Shown here: positions 35,362 through 47,050 of the stretch, piece after piece | Numbering within the stretch: the stretch's first letter is position 1 | How the letters are laid out: each line of letters begins with the position of its first letter | Assembly: GCA_023238725.1 (NCBI GenBank) | Contig: CM041554.1 | Span: 23,732,050-23,796,049, forward strand | Direction: 5' to 3' | From: Scortum barcoo | Lineage: Eukaryota; Chordata; Actinopteri; Centrarchiformes; Terapontidae | DNA length: 64,000 nucleotides | Program-made: the position numbers and the translations under genes | The notes under the pieces: generated by a model | Databases searched by the model: none | Told to the model about the DNA's origin: nothing | Seen by the model: only the letters and a program-made list of their open reading frames with translations

Positions 35362-35712
35362 TTTTTTGCAGTGGGGTTGTATGAGGTACTGATCTATAGT
35401 TAGTGTACTACCTTCAGTGGATGGTAGTAGGTGAGTTCCCAGTTTAGAGAAGCATGCTGGAGTACCAGCACAGAAGCTAGGCTATGTACTGCTGAGGGCA
35501 GGGCCACCAGCAAAAACAAAGTTTGTAGCTTGATCACAAATTAGTTTAAGTGTATATTTTATTTTTTAATATTTTCAGTGCTTTACCTTGACATCAGAGA
35601 ACCCCTCCCTCTTAAACTACAGTTTCTCAACACACTGTTATGCTGCAGATCTGATGTTTTGGTCACCAGTTCATAGAACAGTATACACCTCATACAACCA
35701 CAACTCAAAAAA
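35362..35712. mobile_element. MITE-like element with about 30-bp imperfect terminal inverted repeats
   Basis: The left end TTTTTTGCAGTGGGGTTGTATGAGGT (broken here by spaces only in reading) pairs with the right end: reverse complement of 35682-35712 gives TTTTTTGAGTTGTGGTTG TATGAGGT. The match is about 80% over 28-30 bases. Interior phrases (AGTTTAGAGAAGCATGCTGG, GGAGTACCAGCACAGAAGCT) and the AACTGTCCCTTTAA just right of it match my memory of a common fish non-autonomous DNA repeat. No transposase frame. About 350 bp. Confidence 0.6.
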
Positions 35713-36428
35713 GCTGAACTGTCCCTTTAATGCTTAGCACCTGAGAACAGTCCACCTAGTTAGAAGTAATTCAGTAATATATAAACTGTCAAAGTGACTC
35801 ATTTGAAATGCAGTAAATCTGTTAATCAGTGGCTATTGTGTGAATAAAGCCATTGAAATGTGGTTAAACATGTTTTGAGGGAATGCATACAATAATTATG
35901 GATTATTACAAGATACAAGATTATACAAAATTTCATAACTCCACAAAGAGCTAAATTTTGGTACTGCTCACAAGTTGAAGTTGAATGCCAGTTTTTATAT
36001 TTAACCATGATGCACTGAACACATTTACATATGGTGCATTTATAATGGAATGAATAAAGAATATAATCTTTACACAAATTTTGTTTGTTTGCCAGGAAAC
36101 ATACACACATTGTTCATGTATAGCACATGCATGGTGATTACACCGTTACATGCCCACACATGTACTCGGAAATTAATTCATTTGCGCAGGCATTAAGACT
36201 CTTACAGTTTGGGATGAACACACACTATTTGACACACACATGAATGCTTCCTCCTTCTCGCTGAAACACACACACTAAGCAATATTTCACTTACAATAGG
36301 AGAGCCGCAGTTCTTATTAAACCTCTCCTCTTAACTTGCACAGATAAGAAGCTGCTTTATTAAATGTCTTTCTATTCAAGCTGCTATTGATTCTTTTTAG
36401 GAGCCATTTCAAAAGTCTATTCCCTTAC

Positions 36429-36569
36429 CTCACATAGCGCTCCAGCTCATGCAGCTTAGAGAGACTTTGACTCTTGATCTGTGTCTTTCTTCCTTTTTTT
36501 TTTTTTTTAATTGATTGTCCAGCTCTTTCCTCATTTCCTCCGTCACGTCTGGCTGAATGCGCTGAGCTT
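36429..36569 (-). CDS. Candidate internal coding exon with a poly-A frame crossing, unidentified
   Basis: On the minus strand a good acceptor (CTTCTCTTCACACATTTTTACAAG up to 36570) and a strong donor (GTGAG then GTAAGG at 36428) bound exactly 141 bases. One frame is open throughout after one leading base and ends KSQSLSKLHELERYV. In the first half a different frame looks more protein-like (EAQRIQPDVTEEMRKELDNQ). The two frames join across a run of 15 A (15 T on the plus strand), so one inserted or deleted A would give a continuous, codon-biased exon ending KLHELERYVR. This suggests a real exon with a homopolymer error, or a pseudo-exon with slippage. The protein is not recognised. Confidence 0.35.
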
Positions 36570-36759
36570 CTTGTAAAAATGTGTGAAGAGAAGTGTGAGA
36601 TGTGCCTTTAATGTGCAATAGATGCCACATTTACAGAGAACATCATCATCAGTCATATATGGAGTTATATATGGGTCGTAATAAGCTGTAGATAAACTAA
36701 GTTCATGGGTTTAGTCCATGTGTGAAGATATCACAGGTAATGGAAATGAGTCTGTGAGT

Positions 36760-37040
36760 CCAGGTGCATCTCTAGATGTCCTCATATGGAGCTCTGGGCC
36801 ACTCGGTCCTTCTCTCCACAACACAGACACAGATCATGTCCCCACCAGGCCAGTGAACCTCAGACAGATGGACCACAACCAAAATCATTGAGGAACCTGC
36901 AAGACTGGAGAGAACAAAGAGGACCGGGGCTCCGGCAGTAACATGCACTTTACAGGACATAAGAGTATTCAGATTAACCACTTTAACACTTTAACCAGTT
37001 TAAGCCAGTTTAACCACTTTAACCAGTTTATAAGCTGACT
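36760..37040. repeat. Possible dispersed repeat plus TTTAACCAG short repeats
   Basis: 36773-36960 has a high-complexity sequence (ACCACAACCAAAATCATTGA, GGAGAGAACAAAGAGGACCG) that feels like a dispersed fish repeat, but I cannot name it. 36974-37031 contains four or five degenerate copies of TTTAACCA(C/G)TTTAA. Confidence 0.3.
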
Positions 37041-38270
37041 CCAGTTTGCACTACTACCATATCAATTTGCACTGTCTGTGATTTTGCCATGTCTTTGTTT
37101 TATTGGCATGTATTTATTGTCCTGCACATGCCGCCAAATTAACAAAAATGCAGACTAGTTTCTCGTCGGTAGAGGGTGTGTTTGTCTCATCTCCATTGCG
37201 TCGGGAGCAGACCTAGTTGGGCATGGGTCAGCGTGAGTGGCCACACATAGTTTACTGAAGTCCTAGTTAAGATATTTTCGTGTTAAATATTGTTTATGAT
37301 ATTGTGTGTTATTACCCATGTAGAGGGGAGATAGAGAGCCGTGTGTGCTACGTCCAGGAGAGGGGTGAGGCTCTCAAGCTACAAGCTAGGAGAGGAGTAA
37401 GTGAGCACATGATTTTGTATTTTTGATTAAAGTGTACTGTAATTTGATTTAAGATCACTGTAAAAATATATATTTTGCAAAGGGATATATGACTATATAC
37501 GTTTGAGTTAATTCATGATGTTTAGAGTTAATTCTTAGTGTCTATTGAGTTTAAACCTGATGTGTACTGTAAAATGTGTCAGTTAAAATGAGAAGCCTGG
37601 CTTAGAAATGTATTTATGTATGTTTATTTTCTGTTTACATAGGAATACGGCCACTGCTGTTGTCTGTTTTCACTGACAGAGTCATAAGATAGTCAGGAAA
37701 GAAAGGAAACAGGATTTGTTCTATTGTTTATTTGACTGTGACAAACATTTGCCTCAAAATTAGAAAATTAATGCTGTCCTTGTTCGAGGTCAGTCGGGGA
37801 ATTAAAGATCCATTAACATATATTTCAATGTGTCCGGTCCTATCTTTTATGATCTGGCCACATATAATATAAATATAAGCACCTGGTATGCTTGAACCAG
37901 TGCAGTGAAACAGTGGTAGGTCAGTATTTGTCCTGGTTGTGAGTCCTCTACCTGTCTGATGTTTGCTCGCTCTATCTGTGTCTACAGAGGTTTCCTCCAT
38001 GTGCTAAAGGAAATGCAGGTCAGGTGATTTGTTGACTGAATTTTTAAGAAGAACAAGGGAGAACCACAGTCTCCTGAAAATCTGACCATTTACTCACAAA
38101 CCGACATCACAGCTGAGATGAGAGTAGAGTTAGAGAAGAGCAAGAGAACGTTGATTGAATGGTGAAACTTTACCTTCCCTCTCACCTCCTTCTTCAGTAC
38201 CAATGTCCAGTACAACACTGACATTACTGGTGACCCTGCACTATTATTCTATGTCTAACTCCATTTTACC
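37041..38270. other. Non-coding, nothing recognised
   Basis: AT-rich sequence, with GC-balanced patches at 37160-37250 and 37320-37400. No gene or mobile element supported. Confidence 0.45.
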
Positions 38271-38274
38271 CTCA

Positions 38275-38752
38275 CTCATAATTAAGATACTTGAACTCCT
38301 TCATTTGGGGCAGCGACTCACTCTCAACCCAAAGGGAGCAATCAGACTTGTAGGTGCTGACTCTCACCCCGACCGCATCTCACTGTGCTGCAAACCAGCC
38401 CAGAGCGTGCCGAAGGTCATGGCCTGATAAACCCAGCAGAACAACATCATCTGGAAACAACAGAAAAGCAGTGTTGAGGTCCCCAAACTAGACTCTCTCC
38501 TCCCATAGGCTGCGCCGTGAGATCTTAGCCATGAAAATCACAAACAGAATCTGTGTCGAGGGACGATCCTGGAGTCCAACACCCACTGAAAACATGTTTG
38601 ACTTTGTGCCGAGAATACAGACACAGCTCTCACTCCAGCTATATGAGGACCAGGTGGCTCGTAGCAACAGCCCGGGTACCCCATACTCCCGCATTACCCC
38701 CCACAGGACTCCCTCAGGGACAAGGTTGTAGTCCTTCTCCAAGTCCTTAACA
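38275..38752 (-). pseudogene. Rex3 (RTE-clade) LINE reverse-transcriptase fragment
   Basis: The minus strand encodes PEGVLWGVMREYGVPG, then SCVCILGTKSNMFSVGVGLQ, ILFVIFMAKISRRS, and, further on, a degraded FADDVVLL-type block (here FPDDVVLLGLSGHDL) and QMKEFKYL. The order PRGVLWGVLREYGVP / PVGVGL(R)QG / ILF-x-IFMD-x-ISRRS / FADDVVLLASS / V-(K/E)-EFKYLGVLF is that of the fish Rex3/RTE RT domain. On the plus strand GAGGGACGATCCTGGAGTCC aligns with the well-known conserved Rex3 RT segment. Frameshifts and stops break the frame (for example GLQDRPST replaces GLRQGCPLS), so the fragment is inactive and truncated at both ends. Confidence 0.92.
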
Positions 38753-39739
38753 CCCTTTTATATTAAACTAGTTGTAAATTTTCTTTTTAATCCTTGCTAT
38801 AGCCAGGTTCAAAGATAGTTTTTTCCCCCAAAAAATCACTGAGGCTTCGTCTAATCTCACATTTAATTCCAGTATCTGCGATTATTCTGCACGCAGGGAA
38901 ACTTAATCATGCAGCCAAACAGGATCTAACCAGATAATGAAAACCTGTTCAGTTTGTCATGTGTCAACTTCTGTTACTCTCTGCCTGCAGTGTCGAAACC
39001 CACACAGGCTCCCCATGACTTTGATCGCAAGCGAAGAACAAGGAACGAGGGAGAACAAGCACTGTGTGGGCCACTGGACTAAATGAAAGAAGCACAGAGG
39101 AGTGCTGAGAAACTTAGAAACTCCAGGTGCACCTCTCTCCAGAGAGAATCAGGAGGCCTTTAACATGCACAGTATCACAGCAAAATGACAGAAATCAACC
39201 TGTAATTCTTACATTCTTACTTCATTGCATTATTCTATTAACTTGTTTTCTTTTATTTTTGGCGTGTGCACTGACTTTAAGGTCAAGGGGACTCTGTGGT
39301 GTAAAACACAGGTACCCATCTGAGACCGTATCTACCTTCCTGCTTTTTTTATTCTTAGTGACAGGAGCATTTGGTAGAACACTAATTGCGTCTCGTCGGG
39401 ATATGTGGGAGGATTGAGAGATAGAGAGAAAGAGACAAGGCAGAGTGACAGAGAAAGAGAGAGGCACACAGAGAGAGATAAGGAAATGGAGACAGTTGAG
39501 ATTTTCAAACTCAGAGATTAAGTTAATCATACACTCTGGATTTTGGTATCAATATTAAGTCACATCATTAACTTTAATCTTTCCTTACCATTTTTTCTGG
39601 TGGCATCTTTAAGTCACCTCCCAACAGTGAGTGGCTCTCCCACACCACACACAAAATAGACACACGGCTGTGAGAACATTTCACTCGCTTGCGTTTATTC
39701 ACACGAACGTTAACCTGTTTCAAGGCTCAACTTCAGCCC

Positions 39740-39935
39740 CCCCAAAAAAGACTGCCAGGAAAACTTTTCTCTGTGGCTTTGCCGCATTTGTCTGCAAAAA
39801 ATAAAAAAGCCTGCATTACTGCAGGGGCTACATTTGACTTACCATCTGTGTCACAGCACCAGTTAATCACACTCCTGAAAAAGAACTTGAGATACTTGAA
39901 CTCTTCCGGCTGCATGAGACAATCCTCTTGTTTTT
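39740..39935 (-). pseudogene. Second, more decayed Rex3/RTE-like RT fragment
   Basis: The minus strand reads QPEEFKYLKFFFRSVI then KSNVAPAVMQAFLFF, resembling the segment V-EEFKYLGVLF...IGAA-x-AVM-x-AL that lies at the end of the RTE RT domain. The same EFKYL block occurs in the Rex3 copy near 38300, but this is a separate copy about 1.5 kb away. A plausible GTAAGT donor at 39840-39835 inside it is taken as coincidental. Confidence 0.5.
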
Positions 39936-39999
39936 CAGCAGGGAACACTGCTAAATGTGCACATCCCCTAGCTTGAAAAAGGGAGAACAAACCTCCCAC

Positions 40000-41995
40000 A
40001 TAGAGCTACTTGAATTATTTCCACCAATACAAACACAACAACCCTCGTACTTTATTTTTCACGGGGCTTTAAAAAGTGACCCCATACCTCCAAACAACCT
40101 CTTACAGGGTACGTTGGTGAGCGTGGTGGTGAACAACACAGACGCTGATGATCAACAGCTCAGTTACAAGGCAAAAGATATACTACACTGCTCTGCAAAC
40201 GCCCTCCTTACTTAAAGCTGCACAAATCAATATTTGGATCAAATGACTGTGTAATGGAAAAGTCTTTTTTGTACACACATTGCAGGTTCCCTCGGTTTTT
40301 GTTTTGTTTTTTTTTACATCTCACAACTTTGTTTCAGTCTCACCATCATCAGCCTTGTTTCCTGACCCAGAAAGAAGTATAAAAAAAGCTCAGCTGTACA
40401 CTACCTGTCCGGCACCAAATAAAAAGATTAGCAACTAGCATTTTGCAGCTGAGCCAGATCTTTTTTTTTTTCAGGAGTTGGTGGAAACTAAAAGGACTGA
40501 ATACTGAACGTACACAACTCCAGCTCAATTCCAGTGTTGTTCTTTGTTTGCTTGGAGTGTAAATGGGTGAAAACATCAGCCAAAACAACCTTATCAGGTG
40601 ATAAAATGTTCATCCATAATGGATTTTTGTGATTGTTTTGATGCCCCTCAGGTGCTGAAAAGTTTTGCTCATCACCCTTCTTTGCAATACATTTTTGTCA
40701 GAAGCTGGATCGACATTTGATTTGGTCTGGGAAATTTAAGTTTCTAGAGTAAACTTTTAGTCTGTTTCATCTTGATTAAACATAGTAAACAATGATAGGA
40801 AATACTGGAAATTATGTTGATATATCTCTATCAATTCCAACAATATTGCTGGGAGGAATTCACATGTAGATTTATGATTTCTGTGATTTAAATTTCTGGA
40901 AAACCCACTGCACCTGTTGCATTGTCATTTTCAATTTCTTTAGCAAATAAAACCACAGATATATTTTCGTCCAAATGACTTTGACGATGTCCTTGTTATA
41001 CAGTAATATTGACAGCACCATGTGGCGTTATGTCAGTGAAACAATATGACAGTAAGAAAACAGCATAGTTAAGAAATGTACTTTAGTCATCAAAACAACT
41101 ACGCTGACAGTCGTTGACACAGTCAAACATTTTAAGTGCTGCTGTTGACTGAAAGCTGGATTTGAAATTTATGTTCACAGTCGAGAGGCTCTCTGAATCC
41201 GGTCCAAACCGTCCTGTGACAGCTGATCGATACAGACAAATCACTGTAGGACACACAGTAAAAGAAATATTATAGGAAAACTATGTGGTGCTATTGGTGC
41301 TCCCCATAATTAAAACAAAAAATATTGTCGGTAACAGAAAATAGAAGAGGTGTAAGATGACTAAAATAAAAATGTAGGGGTGGGGTTGTTACAGAATCCT
41401 CAGCACCCCCTCTTCCCCTGGCTGCGTCTGAGAGCAGTGGATCCGCCTTATGTACATGGCACAGTCAGTGAAAACTTTCCTCAGTGGGAGGTACAGTAGA
41501 AGGGTCTTCAATAGGGAGGCACACCAAGCACCGTGGATGAGCATTGCACGACGATGCCTCCCCTTTGGCGATGGGCCCACAGAATTGAGGCGTGGGTGGC
41601 CAGCAAGCCTTCATCAAAAGAGGAGGAATGTGCCTTCCAAAAACTCTGAGGTTGTCTAATGTACATACTGCGTCTTTAGTTTTGGTTATTATATTACCAT
41701 ACATATGCACAGTGGAGAAGAGGATCATGATGCTGCAGGGGTTTGAGACATTTTTCCTTTGTGAAAACGCAAATAACGTGAATTTTAACCATAAAAACGG
41801 ATGTCCCCTTTTAAAGGAGGAACTTTTTATTGCCTCCTTTCAAGCCTGCTGGGGATGAGTACTAAACAAGACTAAAAAGACAGAGTCTGGGTAAAGCACT
41901 GCTTTAAGGCCTGACCTTCCGATGGCAGACTTGTGACAAGCATATGGTGCGAACATACAGACGCACACACAAACCTCCCAGATGAGTCTATACTT
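40000..41995. other. Non-coding, little recognised
   Basis: T homopolymers near 40309 and 40462. 41390-41660 is a GC-balanced, repeat-free patch in AT-rich surroundings, with short frames on both strands and no family match, a possible CNE or old repeat. 40400-40430 resembles a diverged Tc1/MITE end (ACACTACC-GTC), not supported enough to call. Confidence 0.4.
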
Positions 41996-41999
41996 TGAA

Positions 42000-42500
42000 G
42001 TACTACATACTTCGCCCACTTGTTCGTCCTCTGTTGCTAAGCAGGGATCTCTGTAGCTCCCCGAACAGCTCTTCTAAAGGCTTTCGCTCTTCCTCGAATA
42101 CCTTTTCCCAATCCCTCCACACATCCCTCCATCCAACCTCAAATACACCACTCTGTTCTCTAATCCAGCCTGGTTTTCCTCCCCACTTTGTCCTCCACTG
42201 GCACTCCTTTCTTCTGCTGTCCTCTTGTCATCATCATCCTTTTTCTTCTACCTGCATCTGTTTTCTCTGGGTCACCACTCTCACACCGTGTCTTTTTGTT
42301 CTGCCTCTCTTTTCCTCTCTCTCATTTTTAAATACCTTTATATTTTTTGCCTAATTTCCTCTCTTTCCTCATCTATGGTGTGCCATCATCTATGTCTCCT
42401 CCTCTCTAACATGTTCCCTCCAAGTCCATCTGTCTGATCCTCATTGTCTTTTGAGTCGCTCCTGTGGTTTCATCTCCTGTCCTCCCTTAAAATGATCTGT
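42000..42500 (+). repeat. Long pyrimidine-rich tract
   Basis: About 490 bases with plus-strand C+T dominance (TCCTCC, CTCTCTC, TTTTTCTTC). The 119-codon plus frame within it is Ser/Leu/Pro/Phe-rich, as expected of translated CT sequence, and not considered a gene. Confidence 0.7.
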
Positions 42501-42529
42501 CTTTTTCAAGAGGCTTTGTCTCAACTAAG

Positions 42530-42985
42530 GGCAGGTTAGGCATTTTTAAGATGTCTATCACGTTGATCACAGGCTGTGGTCGTTAAAGAGCTCTCCAAAA
42601 GCTTCTATACCGGCATGATGGCGTTCTGACACATCAGCAGTGAAATCTCCTGTTAGCATTCATTAGCAGTGTCAGAACAAGTCAATAGGGACCAAAACCA
42701 ATTCTCATCAAAACCAAATTGCCTTGCTCGTAATTTCATCATGCGCTTTCCCCTTTCAGTCATCCTGGCACAGGTTTAACCTTGCCGCACCGAACATTTA
42801 CTACGCTCTGGTCTGAATACAGATTGCATTACCAGGGTTTGCTGTATTTCATGTGCCATAATTGAAGTGGCACTTCACTCAATTCATCTTTTAAGTAATA
42901 GAGTGAGTGATTGCAACTTTTGAAAGATGAAATAACAGATTCTTCCTCTTACGAATGAATTCATCAGAAATAAAACACACTCTTT
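42530..42985. promoter_or_regulatory. Best conserved-non-coding-element candidate in the window
   Basis: About 450 bases free of simple repeats and mobile-element signatures, with balanced composition and dense regulatory-like words: GTAATTTCATCATGCGC (42731-), CATTCATTAGCAG (42658-), CCATAATTGAAGTGGCACTT (42857-) and TTAAGTAATAGAG. ATTA/TAAT homeodomain cores and TTTCATCATG-type octamer variants are frequent. The texture is that of vertebrate developmental enhancers. There is no coding frame. The call is by appearance; alignment to other fish would decide it. Confidence 0.35.
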
Positions 42986-44380
42986 CTAAATGCTGCAACA
43001 GAATCACTTGATATGAGCAGTGTCTTATGGTGGCTATTGTTTTTATGTTACTAGACATTATCTTTTATACATGACCGATACTGAGTCAGTGTACTGACCT
43101 TATGACTCTTCTCTTCAACTGGTATACAATGTTTGACCAGTCTTCGTCATCCCTTCCTTGTTAGTTTGTTTGAAAAACTGACTGCAGACTTGAACGATGG
43201 TTGTAAAAGTTGAGACTGAGACAATTTTGGATTCACTTGGTTACAGTGTATTTCAGTGGTGAAGTAACAAGTATTCATGGCAGTGAAAATGTATCAAAAT
43301 GTCCACAGAGACCTTTGATACCTTTCCTGAGGGATACTCCACTTGCAGAAAGTCCTCATACCTAAATGACCACTTGTTAGTGCCCTCTGAAAGGATCCTG
43401 ACTGCTCTGCAAACTCATTTTTCACTTTTCTGATGTAGCACCTCTTAAGTTAAATTTAGGCAACTAAAAATACTTTGATCATGGTCATGGTTAAATGAAA
43501 CCATCCTACACTCCTCAAACTGCATAACCATTGCTGGTTAAAACAAAAGACCCCTGCTGTCATACACAGCAGTGGTCATGCTTACCATAAAAAAGTATCA
43601 GTGCTGAAATCTGTTGTAATTAGTCAGCGTTAAATAAACGTATTTTCAAATGTGTGTTTCATATTCAGGAGACTTTGAGTGGACTATCACTTTTTGTTTC
43701 TGAGAGACTGTCCAAGATGTCCAAGCTTTTTTTTTTTATTGTATATTGCATTATTTCTAGCGAAGTTATTGACGTGGATCAAGGGATGTTGATCAGTGTT
43801 GGTCGATCAGTCCACCACTTTGATCACAGCTGAAACAACAATTTGATGGATTACCAGGAAATCTACAGAATGTTCCCCTCCTTATTAAACCTTTAACTTT
43901 TAGTTCACCAGGTCATGTTTGCTGCACAGACACTTAATTATTTTGATACTTCTCCTCCTATTAAATCCTGTTACACATTCTTTCACTGTACTTTCAGAAC
44001 ACCAGGTTCAGCGTTTAATTTGTCCAATATTTTAGTTTATAACTTAATACCTGCCAAAGTAATGACATCCCCAGCACCCTCAACAGTACTTTGTAATTAG
44101 CATTTTTACTTTTAATTATCACTTAGCCCAAAGTATTGCTGTGCCCATGTACAGCCTCACAGAGACAGTAACATGGCTGCACAGTCTTTTTTAAACTCGC
44201 TCCTTGTAAGGTAGTTTCATCCTACAATCTACAATCATACCCGCTGAAGTGTCCGTGATCAAGACAGTGAATCCCTCCAGCTCCAGGCTGCTGCTCTCCG
44301 AGCCAAGATAAGCAACATGCTGTAAAGTAGGATGATAGTAAACTTGACATGGAGAGTTCATGCTGAGTTAAAATCCCTTA
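42986..44380. other. Non-coding, nothing recognised
   Basis: AT-rich, poly-T run near 43728-43737. No gene or mobile element supported. Confidence 0.45.
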
Positions 44381-44389
44381 CTTATTCCG

Positions 44390-44445
44390 ATTATGTTTAC
44401 ATGGACCTTTGATACACTGCCACTGAATCTCCCCTTTGTCATGAA
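44390..44445 (+). repeat. Dispersed repeat copy A
   Basis: TATGTTTACATGGACCTTTG then ATACACTGCCACTGAATCTC resembles 45664-45715 (GTGTTTACATGAACCTTTGA then TACCCTATGACTGAGCATCC). Two diverged copies of the same unnamed repeat, about 1.27 kb apart, same orientation. Confidence 0.5.
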
Positions 44446-44699
44446 TGAACCAGTTACTGTAACACAATATTTCCTTTTCCTCCTCTTTTGACTCAGCAAA
44501 AGTAGCTTATGTTTAATGCAGCAGAAAGATATTAATGGGAGCCAGTGCTCTGCACAATATACAGCACAGTATTGACCTGTTTAATATGGCCAATATGGTC
44601 AGCCTAGCATCTTAAACAGGTTTCTCATATTTGAACATAGTTTTAGGTTAGTTGTTTTAATCATATAATTTAGCTTATATATATAAAAACCTCAGACAA

Positions 44700-44930
44700 G
44701 ATTAAATGTGTAATAGGGCTGAAAACAAAAGTGTCTGCAGCGAAATCGTACAACTAACTGTACCACCAGACAGCTACACAGGGAGGAGAGAAGAAAAAGA
44801 GATATTACGGAGAGAGAGAGTGGAAAGAAAAGAGCGAAGAAAAGAAGAAGTGAGGGAAATACTGGATATTGGAGGCACAGGAGATCTCTTTCTGTGACTA
44901 ATTCTCTCCTGATCTCTCTGTCTCCCCCTC
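44700..44930. repeat. Purine-rich patch
   Basis: GA-rich stretch about 44780-44860. Its 63-codon plus frame (Glu/Arg-rich) reflects composition. Confidence 0.5.
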
Positions 44931-44999
44931 ATTTAGAAAAGACCTGTTCGCTCCCCCTCTCTCTGACACACACGCCCACACCACCACAACATGCAAACT

Positions 45000-45252
45000 C
45001 TCTCACGCACACGCACGCACGCACGCACGCACACACACACGCATAGACATGCACGCTCACAAAACACTGCATACACCCACACTCACAATCCCTCTCTCTT
45101 TCCCTCTTACACACACATACGCTGTCAGACACACACACACGTGTACTCACACAAGCAAAAAAGGCGGAATCGCCCGGAGTGTTTGCAGCCCACACTGTTT
45201 CCTATGTGTGGATAAACCTACACACACACACACTCACACACACACACACACA
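45000..45252. repeat. CA and CACG microsatellites
   Basis: GCAC/ACGC tetranucleotide repeats with CA (about 45004-45042) and a CA run at 45220-45252. Frames on either strand are Thr/His or Cys/Val repeats. Confidence 0.9.
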
Positions 45253-45663
45253 GCGATCTGAGACAGAGGAAAAATTATATTTTGTCTTTTGATCCAAAGC
45301 CGTTTGATTTTCTCCGCCTCGCTTGCACAGCCACTTAGCAGCTGTACGCTTGTGTTACCAGTCTGTGCCATTTTGTACTTACAGCGTCGGATTTCTTTTA
45401 GCCTGATTTATGTTTTTAGATGCCTCTATGTTGTGCACAGTATTAATGTTATGGCTCCCAAATACTCCCAACATTAGGCCTCAGCCCCCCACTACTTGAG
45501 GAGATTATGAGTGAGGCATACAGACAGATTTGTGTTGTCAGTTTAACATTTATTTAAACAACTGGCCACAAAGACCATCATGGCAAGAGTGATGTCTGTG
45601 ATTATTTTACAGTGAGTAACTTGGCTCTTGGCCATACTCTGGTAAAGGTCTTAGTCTTTTTAA

Positions 45664-45715
45664 GGTGTTTACATGAACCTTTGATACCCTATGACTGAGC
45701 ATCCCCACTGCCAGA
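45664..45715 (+). repeat. Dispersed repeat copy B
   Basis: Diverged partner of 44390-44445 (see there). Confidence 0.5.
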
Positions 45716-46965
45716 AATAAACCTGTTAGAGGAAGATCTCCTCCATGACTAGTAGTAGTGATCCAACAGTAAACTGTGCTGTTTTCTTGGCACTTTAACA
45801 AATGACTTGTGGTTAAAGTGCCCATAACACTATGTGAATCAGAGTTTGGGCAGACAATAAAAAACAAAAGTAGAAGCAGTAAGATATTTGCCTGCTGCTT
45901 CTTTAAAACCCCTAAAAACCTGCTTTCATATCCAAAGTATTTCTGTGTAACATTGAATATTGTGTCCTACTATTTAAGCAATGATCAAAGACAAAGTTTA
46001 AAAATTATATAAATGATAAATAATTGAATCTTTAACTGTTTAAAACTCAGCCAACCTTCTTTATTAAAACAAAGCATAACACTGTTATTCAAATCATTTT
46101 AAACTGCAAGTGGTGAACAGAAATATGTCACTTTTTCAAGCCAAGACTTGTCAACTTTAAGCCAGTAAGAAGAAGACAGACAAAATCTAGTCATGAAAAC
46201 AACCAGAACTGTTCTTACTTTGGCAGAAACCCATCACTCATAGTATGAAGGTTACTAACAAAGTAGGGATTTGGGGCCTTGAGCAGAATTATGATGAGAA
46301 GACATTTACCTTTATCAGATGAAACCAGGTGCCTTGAATGCCTTGCCTAGACCCCCCATCCCCAAAATGGACTTGATTAGCTAAGAATTAGGCTTTGACA
46401 GCATCTAGTTTTTGTTTAAAGCCTCAGTAGTGGGTGTGAGACTTAGAACATGTGTGTTGAAGTAAAGCGACACCATGTAACTTTTAATAGAGGAAATGAC
46501 ACATTTCTCCTTGAAATAAGAAATTGAATTTAAAAGCCATTAAACGCACCGTCGCTCAGCTCAGTATACTCAGGGGGTTTATGGTGCTCCAGCTTTACTT
46601 GGGTCTTGTATACCCAGTAGCTTACAGCCACTGTTTAGTAAAAGTTCCATAGTTGCTTTGAGTAACTTAACACAACACTTCTTCCTCTGTTTTAAAGTTT
46701 CAAGTCTGTTGTACCTCTAAAAAACACCCAAACAGTGATGTCGCACTCTACTGATATCCACCTCCCAAGTTAAACCATGGGAGGTCAGCAAAAACAGGAT
46801 TTTCAGCAGCTGTTATAAGAAACATTTGGGCTTAAATGTTTTTTAGAACCACAACTGTGTTGAGTTTGTGGCAACAGTAATGAAGTTTCAATTGAAACAG
46901 AAAGTATTCACTGTGATGGATTACCGTATCTCAAGCAAGTTTCAAGGCCCTGAAGGTTCATTTTC
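45716..46965. other. Non-coding, possible old repeats
   Basis: Contains GACACCATGTAACTTTTA near 46470, a phrase I associate with one end of a fish interspersed repeat, and TTTACTTGGGTCTTGTATAC near 46594. No gene found. Confidence 0.35.
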
Positions 46966-46969
46966 ACAA

Positions 46970-47032
46970 TGTAGGCCTTCAAACAGCCATTGGTTTTTAA
47001 TGATCTCAAACCAATGGCTTGGAAGGTAGACA
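46970..47032. other. miRNA-precursor-like hairpin
   Basis: The inner stem GCCATTGGTTT / AAACCAATGGC is an 11-bp perfect inverted repeat (46986-46996 and 47008-47018) around an 11-base loop. It extends with bulges through CCTTC/GAAGG and TGT/ACA to a stem of about 25 bases, roughly 63 nt overall. Size and shape fit a pre-miRNA or a small MITE hairpin. No known miRNA seed was recognised. Confidence 0.4.
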
Positions 47033-47050
47033 ATTAACTTTGAACAAAAA

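Noticed and set aside
38488..38742. 84-codon frame as a host gene
   Set aside because: Motif order identifies it as a Rex3 reverse-transcriptase fragment, not a host gene.
39733..39999. Minus-strand exon ending in a GTAAGT donor at 39840-39835
   Set aside because: The encoded EEFKYL and AVM-x-AL blocks match RTE reverse transcriptase, and they continue across the supposed donor, so the splice-like site is coincidental.
42000..42354. 119-codon plus-strand frame
   Set aside because: Translated pyrimidine tract (Ser/Pro/Leu/Phe-rich).
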